64,000 nucleotides of DNA from a virus, in the IMG/VR virus record IMGVR_UViG_3300026521_000466, positions 62,001-126,000 of that record; one strand, given 5' to 3'. Shown here one piece after another: positions 59,926 through 64,000 of the stretch (positions are counted from its first letter, which is position 1; every line of letters starts with the position of its first letter). Position numbers and translations under genes: made by a program. Under the pieces are notes generated by a model that saw only the letters and a program-made list of their open reading frames with translations, had not been told where the DNA came from and ran no database searches.

Positions 59926-61674
59926 TTACATAAAGTCGTCACCGAATCCGAATCCAGCTGTGCCGCTGAAGTCATCATCAATAAATCCACCAAATCCATT
60001 ATCGGAGAATCCGATGCTATCAAAGCTTGTAATGTCAGGCATTGCCAATCCACCACCCATATCTTCAACAGCAGGAATTTGTAGATTTATACCACATTCA
60101 CGAATTGCTCTAAATAGAGTCAATACGAATTCTGATGTTAAGAACACTCTCTCTTTTACGCCAGTGATTTTGATATCTGGCGATACCTTATTCATCAATT
60201 TCAAGTAGAGATCCACTGAATTCATGGACTTGTCAAACAAACCATTGTCCAGCCTCATCTTGATGATTGCGTCTCTTACACCGAACTTTTTCAGTACCAT
60301 AAGGGTATCAATTTCATCCAGTGATCTTTCGCCTCGTCTGCCGTCTTTGAAATAGCCTGTAGGCATTGTAATAGACTGTCTTCCAAATATCTTTCTCTCC
60401 GGGAAGTTCAATGGAAATTTCCCATTCGTGAACTCATGAGCGCCTTTAACCAACTCTTTTAGATAAGGCTTGTTTGGATCTCCCTTACCGAATGCTTCTT
60501 TAGATGCTCTTAGTAGAGTAGTAAAGTGTACAGACTGAGACATAAATTTCGTTATGTCAAATGCTAACAATGGTGCGCCCTCTGCAAGATTAGATAGTAG
60601 ATCCAATCTGTCTTCATATGGAATGGACTCATCAGCCAGGTTGATCTTCTTAGGTTCTTCATTACCAAGTGAATTTATGATCAGTTCCAGCTCGCCCGGG
60701 TTCTTGCCTGGTACACCCGCATTAGCCAATGCAATCTCCTTCCATCGTCCTTGTGCGGTGGCCGCTCCAGCAGCTGCAATGGTCATCAGTGTTGTCCCCA
60801 ATGATGTTATAAACGCATCTTCCAATGCATTAACCACCATTACTGGGTGAGCTACAATCTTACCAGTTGCTTTCATTGCACGAGAAATCTTTGCATCAGC
60901 ATGTGTTCTAATAGAAGCATTTCTACTAGACCCTGCCAAAAATTGGATGTTTCCGACTATTTTTCCAATTTGTACCGCTGTACCTTCATGATTTATTTCG
61001 TCGGAACCATCACCATCAATAGCTGTCATTGTGATTGAATACTCTACAAATTGCGGCATTCCATTTATAACATAGCCATCGTTTGCATTTATAATAGTAG
61101 GGTATGCCTTAATAGTTCTTGCATGCGCCAATAATTCACCGTATTGAGCTTCGGACCAACCGTTTTCATATTTAGCAGATACACTATTTATGAAGTTTGC
61201 CGCCAATGAACCATAGAATCGCACATTATTATCATCTGAAAGATCCACATTGGACCAGATGATATTTCCATCAATAGAGACCACTTTTATATCAGCGCCA
61301 TATTTCTCTTTCAGGATAGTTGTTATTGCTTTACCTGCCCTAACGTTTAATGCGTTCGATGGAATAATTGGGGCACGTACGCCTCTATCAATCAATTCAC
61401 TGTACTCTCTCGGCATGATTGCTTCTTTGTTTGTACATGCATAAACAAACAAGAAGTTTACAACTACATTGCCAACTTTTTTTGCCAAGATAGCTATGTT
61501 ATACGACAGATCATACTGTCCTTTTTCCAACGAAATCACAGTGATCTCTGAAAAAGCAGGTGTTTCTGCAAAGTAACTCTGGAGTTTATGGTTGAATTCC
61601 TCAACCTCCGGATGTCTACCCTCGTTGGGGTCTACGAATGCTCGTTTTAAATCTGATAGGCTTTTTACTGCCAT
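59926..61674 (-). CDS. Unknown abundant-type protein, glycine/aspartate/phenylalanine tail (582 aa)
   Basis: A monocistronic gene with early-type promoter, two leader hairpins, a strong ribosome site (AAAAAAGGAGAATACC) and its own terminator. Codon use resembles that of the capsid gene. The body is mixed alpha/beta. The last 40 residues form a flexible Gly/Phe/Asp tail (DNGFGGFIDDDFSGTAGFGF). I do not recognise the family. Candidates are an abundant early protein such as the phage nucleus shell (chimallin), a single-strand DNA-binding protein or a structural protein. The size (about 600 residues), early-type expression and disordered C-tail are compatible with a shell protein, but no diagnostic motif is known to me. 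Confidence 0.7.
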   Translation of the reverse strand: MAVKSLSDLKRAFVDPNEGRHPEVEEFNHKLQSYFAETPAFSEITVISLEKGQYDLSYNIAILAKKVGNVVVNFLFVYACTNKEAIMPREYSELIDRGVRAPIIPSNALNVRAGKAITTILKEKYGADIKVVSIDGNIIWSNVDLSDDNNVRFYGSLAANFINSVSAKYENGWSEAQYGELLAHARTIKAYPTIINANDGYVINGMPQFVEYSITMTAIDGDGSDEINHEGTAVQIGKIVGNIQFLAGSSRNASIRTHADAKISRAMKATGKIVAHPVMVVNALEDAFITSLGTTLMTIAAAGAATAQGRWKEIALANAGVPGKNPGELELIINSLGNEEPKKINLADESIPYEDRLDLLSNLAEGAPLLAFDITKFMSQSVHFTTLLRASKEAFGKGDPNKPYLKELVKGAHEFTNGKFPLNFPERKIFGRQSITMPTGYFKDGRRGERSLDEIDTLMVLKKFGVRDAIIKMRLDNGLFDKSMNSVDLYLKLMNKVSPDIKITGVKERVFLTSEFVLTLFRAIRECGINLQIPAVEDMGGGLAMPDITSFDSIGFSDNGFGGFIDDDFSGTAGFGFGDDFM

Positions 61675-61703
61675 GGTATTCTCCTTTTTTAAATAAACTT
61701 TAT

Positions 61704-61744
61704 GCTACCTAAGTAGCGCCTCATTCCAGCCGGCCGTGATGAGG
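61704..61744 (-). promoter_or_regulatory. Two leader hairpins of the 582-residue gene
   Basis: GCTAC/GTAGC at 61704-61717 and CCTCAT/ATGAGG at 61719-61744 lie between promoter and ribosome site. Stable 5' leader structures of this kind can protect an mRNA or control its translation. Confidence 0.5.
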
Positions 61745-61763
61745 TGTTATCCTACATCACTGT

Positions 61764-61773
61764 AATAATATAC
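61764..61773 (-). promoter_or_regulatory. Early-type promoter element GTATATTATT
   Basis: Followed by ACAGTGA on the minus strand; 90 bases before ATG 61674, the longest leader among the ten. Confidence 0.65.
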
Positions 61774-61865
61774 GTTTAAAAAAAAACGACTTGCAATATT
61801 TGTTATCCACTAACCGAAGTTAGCAGAGACATCTATTGTCATATAATAGGTTAAATAAAAAAATA

Positions 61866-61890
61866 GTAAGAGTGGACCTGCCACCCTTAC
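61866..61890 (-). terminator. Terminator after the 130-residue gene
   Basis: GTAAGGGTGG / CCACTCTTAC stem on the minus strand with one G-U pair, followed by TATTTTTTTA. Confidence 0.7.
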
Positions 61891-62279
61891 CTTTTTGTTA
61901 TATTAACGATACCCATTTTTAAACCATAAACATATTGAGCTACTAAGTCAGCCTCTTCTGCACTTAAATCAGTTACCGTAATATCTAATGTAGTCTTATC
62001 AGAAGCTAGCACTATAGATTGTATGTTTATCCATTGCAGTGAGAATATATGTTTCTCATTTGTTATATTGTCCCTAAACTCTACAAATGTATCTTTGGAC
62101 ATATCTGTTATTGGAATGTTCCTGTCTACACATACCTGTGAGTTAATTGTATCAAGGTTTGGATCTTTGGTCAAAGCTGCTGTATAATTGATAATATTCA
62201 ATATAGTAACATTCTTATGCTCTAGCCCTATTACAGAACTAACTGTAGTAAAGTCATAATTTTTATATAGTTCAAACAT
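61887..62279 (-). CDS. Small unknown protein (130 aa)
   Basis: ATG 62279 (MFELYKNYDFTTVS) has AAAAGGAAAAAT upstream; earlier in-frame codons overlap the previous gene. The protein is beta-rich with a helical C-terminus and ends in a terminator. It is the last gene of a five- or six-gene minus-strand cluster of small proteins, none of which I recognise. Confidence 0.65.
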   Translation of the reverse strand: MFELYKNYDFTTVSSVIGLEHKNVTILNIINYTAALTKDPNLDTINSQVCVDRNIPITDMSKDTFVEFRDNITNEKHIFSLQWINIQSIVLASDKTTLDITVTDLSAEEADLVAQYVYGLKMGIVNITKR

Positions 62280-62338
62280 ATTTTTCCTTTTGGGTTCTTT
62301 CTCATTAAAAAAATAAAGAAGACGGATCAACCGCCCCT

Positions 62339-62686
62339 TCACACACCATATATCATAGCGGATTCATTGTAATCCAACAAGTGTGGTATTCCATTATCCT
62401 GAGTGTCTGTATGCCTGGCTAACACCACAGCAGTCAATGTATCTAAGAGCTTTGTGAAGATACGAAGTTCGTGCTTCTCCAATATCCTCATACCTCCAGA
62501 CTTAGTATACATATTAATGAACTCATTGATAGAAAGAGCCATTCCTCTACCCGCCATGTACATTTTAATATCCTCATTGATATACTTCTTAATAAAATCC
62601 TTTTCTACCTCTTTATTAAGAAATATGTCATTGCTATTATGGATTATCACCTTTAATGGATCAGGTGTTTTTCTATATATCAACAT
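62339..62686 (-). CDS. Small unknown protein (115 aa)
   Basis: I take ATG 62686 (MLIYRKTPDPLKVII) with AAGGGAGATAAA before it. A longer frame to 62743 runs inside the upstream gene. Mixed alpha/beta, soluble, no motif. Part of the small-gene cluster. Confidence 0.65.
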   Translation of the reverse strand: MLIYRKTPDPLKVIIHNSNDIFLNKEVEKDFIKKYINEDIKMYMAGRGMALSINEFINMYTKSGGMRILEKHELRIFTKLLDTLTAVVLARHTDTQDNGIPHLLDYNESAMIYGV

Positions 62687-63054
62687 TTTATCTCCCTTAA
62701 AGATACATAATTCAGCGTTGCTGTCTGTACTGAACAGACACACCCTAATGATTTAAATATGTTAATGAAGTACTTATAAAGATCCTCACACAGTTCATTA
62801 AACGTAATCACTGCTTCTTCATCAAGTAGATCAATATCCATAATGCCTTCCATAAGATCACTGTATAGATAACACAGCAATTCATAATCAACGGCTGTAT
62901 CAATATCCCCAAATGTTTCGCCTGTATTAATAAACCCATATATATCATCAACAATCTTATTGGACAAATCAACAAGATTTACCTGTATACCTATCCTGTT
63001 TCCAATCATGACTATATCAGAAAATGCTTTTGGGCTCTTACGCACAGTAGTCAT
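62680..63054 (-). CDS. Small unknown protein (124 aa)
   Basis: AAAGGAGGGTGT precedes ATG 63054, which overlaps the stop of the upstream gene. The protein is acidic and helical, with a Leu/Asp/Glu-rich middle (LMEGIMDIDLLDEEAVITF). Function unknown. Confidence 0.65.
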   Translation of the reverse strand: MTTVRKSPKAFSDIVMIGNRIGIQVNLVDLSNKIVDDIYGFINTGETFGDIDTAVDYELLCYLYSDLMEGIMDIDLLDEEAVITFNELCEDLYKYFINIFKSLGCVCSVQTATLNYVSLREIKC

Positions 63055-63518
63055 ACACCCTCCTTTAATTTAATAAACAACTTACCATGCCTGAAGAAGA
63101 AATTACTTATTCCCATAGTATATAGTTTAGTCTGTCTGCAAAATTCGCAAAACACATAAATGGTATAATCTAACTCTTGAATAATAGTATCCTCTGTCTC
63201 CATATGTATTCTATCATAAAGTTTTGGTTTTTTATCACCGTCAATGTACCGATCTATATATTTACAATAATCCAAACCATTATAGTAGAGATCATCTATT
63301 ACAGAACTATGGATGTCATGTATACTCTCATCACTAATAATTCCTTTCTCTTCATGTTCGGCTATACTATAGACTATAGCCCTATCGAACAAAAGTTCGA
63401 TAAACTCTAGTCCTGATTTTGCTGAACCGAAAACTATAGAGAACGCTCTTACCGCATCCCTTAATTCATTAGAAAACTCCATTACCATTACATTATTTAT
63501 GATTTTTGGTTTTTCCAT
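63051..63518 (-). CDS. Small unknown protein (155 aa)
   Basis: ATG 63518 follows GGAGTAGTT. The protein is helical in its first half; the second half contains CEFCRQTKLYTMG, a short C-x-x-C pair with a single partner set, possibly metal binding. Translational overlap with the next gene. No family recognised. Confidence 0.65.
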   Translation of the reverse strand: MEKPKIINNVMVMEFSNELRDAVRAFSIVFGSAKSGLEFIELLFDRAIVYSIAEHEEKGIISDESIHDIHSSVIDDLYYNGLDYCKYIDRYIDGDKKPKLYDRIHMETEDTIIQELDYTIYVFCEFCRQTKLYTMGISNFFFRHGKLFIKLKEGV

Positions 63519-63520
63519 AA

Positions 63521-63940
63521 CTACTCCAACTCGAATATCTCCAGTATTGTGATATTCTTCTTATTTGTATCTAATATTTTGTGTAGCACAAAATTTGTAT
63601 GCTCTCCAGCATTATGGAGAGCATCTATGCTGTGTTGCATTCGTTTTGCTGCATGTGCAATAATATCATTAAGTATATGAGCCTGTTTTAATACAAACTC
63701 ACGTATCTCTTCCTTACTACCGCTATATAGCACAGATGCAAATATCAAAGCCTCTTCATATCCATGAATGTTATAGGATTGCAAAACATCAATATCGCAA
63801 ACGCCCATACCACCCACATCTATTTTTATAATATGAGTTCCTTTTACAGGCATATACTCTGTAATATTATTAAAATAGACCATAGCTATAGAATCAGCTA
63901 TATCAGGATGAAAACTTCTTTTAAATAATTTTTGTTCCAT
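63521..63940 (-). CDS. Small unknown protein (139 aa)
   Basis: ATG 63940 follows AAAAGGAGTGTTTG. The protein has a beta-rich first third and a helical remainder (KEEIREFVLKQAHILNDIIA). No motif recognised. It begins inside the end of the gene upstream. Confidence 0.65.
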   Translation of the reverse strand: MEQKLFKRSFHPDIADSIAMVYFNNITEYMPVKGTHIIKIDVGGMGVCDIDVLQSYNIHGYEEALIFASVLYSGSKEEIREFVLKQAHILNDIIAHAAKRMQHSIDALHNAGEHTNFVLHKILDTNKKNITILEIFELE

Positions 63941-64000
63941 CAAACACTCCTTTTATCTCATCCATATCTGCATTATGGATAGATACTGATTCAGCACGTC
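63921..64000 (-). CDS. Partial C-terminus of an upstream gene; runs off window end
   Basis: One minus-strand frame is open from the window edge to TAA at 63921-63923 and reads ESVSIHNADMDEIKGVFDGT near its end. It overlaps the following gene by 20 bases, and the next gene's ribosome site lies within it, as is usual in this cluster. Too short to identify. Confidence 0.45.
   Translation of the reverse strand, partial: RAESVSIHNADMDEIKGVFDGTKII

Noticed and set aside
1-64000. Search for PhuZ-type tubulin, CRISPR arrays, insertion sequences, integrase or terminase
   Set aside because: No GGGTGSG tubulin loop, no regularly spaced repeats, no transposase or recombinase motifs and no terminase Walker/nuclease pair could be recognised in this window.

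Overview
The window is a stretch of a large, AT-rich, double-stranded DNA phage genome, most probably a jumbo myophage related at a distance to the phiKZ-type (nucleus-forming) phages. The main evidence is fragments of a divergent multisubunit RNA polymerase encoded as separate genes: beta-prime N-terminal half at 56216-57658 with the NADVDGDQ catalytic loop, beta C-terminal half at 18428-20509, and two different beta-prime C-terminal halves at 16549-18438 and 48046-49290. Two beta-prime C-halves imply two polymerases, as in phiKZ (virion and non-virion). No bacterial metabolic genes, tRNAs, IS elements or CRISPR arrays were seen. The host cannot be inferred.

Layout. 1-6.3 kb: probable tail/baseplate genes, a tryptophan/glycine-repeat protein and a holin-like membrane protein. 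6.4-11 kb (+): an NHL-type propeller protein, a parallel beta-helix tail spike/fibre and two small genes. 11-16 kb (-): unknowns, a fibronectin-like virion protein and an SF2 helicase. 16.0-16.5 kb: a gene-free, GC-richer, hairpin-rich block with its own promoter and terminator, read here as a large structured non-coding RNA. 16.5-20.5 kb: RNA polymerase beta and beta-prime pieces. 20.9-25.1 kb: a three-gene operon of unknown function. 25.2-27.8 kb: the probable major capsid protein and a small companion. 27.9-29.4 kb: a DnaB-like helicase with an unusual P-loop. 29.4-41 kb: virion structural genes, including a membrane-anchored HEFGH metalloprotease. 41-43 kb: small genes, one ORF interrupted by an amber codon, and a second gene-free stretch. 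43.1-44.9 kb: exonuclease half and motif A of a family B DNA polymerase. 45-53 kb: unknowns, the second beta-prime C-half, and a long gene interrupted by a frameshift. 53.2-55.6 kb: two paralogous inner-head-type proteins. 56-59.8 kb: beta-prime N-half and the second half (motifs B and C) of the split DNA polymerase. 59.9-61.7 kb: an abundant-looking 582-residue protein on its own promoter. 61.9-64 kb: small unknown genes.

Regulation. Ten intergenic sites share a minus-strand element, GTATATTATT or ATATATTATT, usually followed about ten bases later by GTG and placed 30-100 bases before a minus-strand start codon. It resembles the TATATTAC element described for phiKZ early promoters. Most copies lie directly after the U-tract of the preceding operon's terminator. 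The helicase, three RNA polymerase fragments, the non-coding RNA and the 582-residue protein carry it; the capsid, tail and inner-head genes do not. This suggests that 16549-18438, 18428-20509 and 56216-57658 belong to the non-virion polymerase and 48046-49290 to the virion polymerase.

Many structural proteins carry a short N-[LM]-E-[S/G/D] motif, often near the N-terminus, which may be the prohead protease site. Limits: assignments rest on reading motifs by eye; no search or fold prediction was run, and many genes remain unknown.
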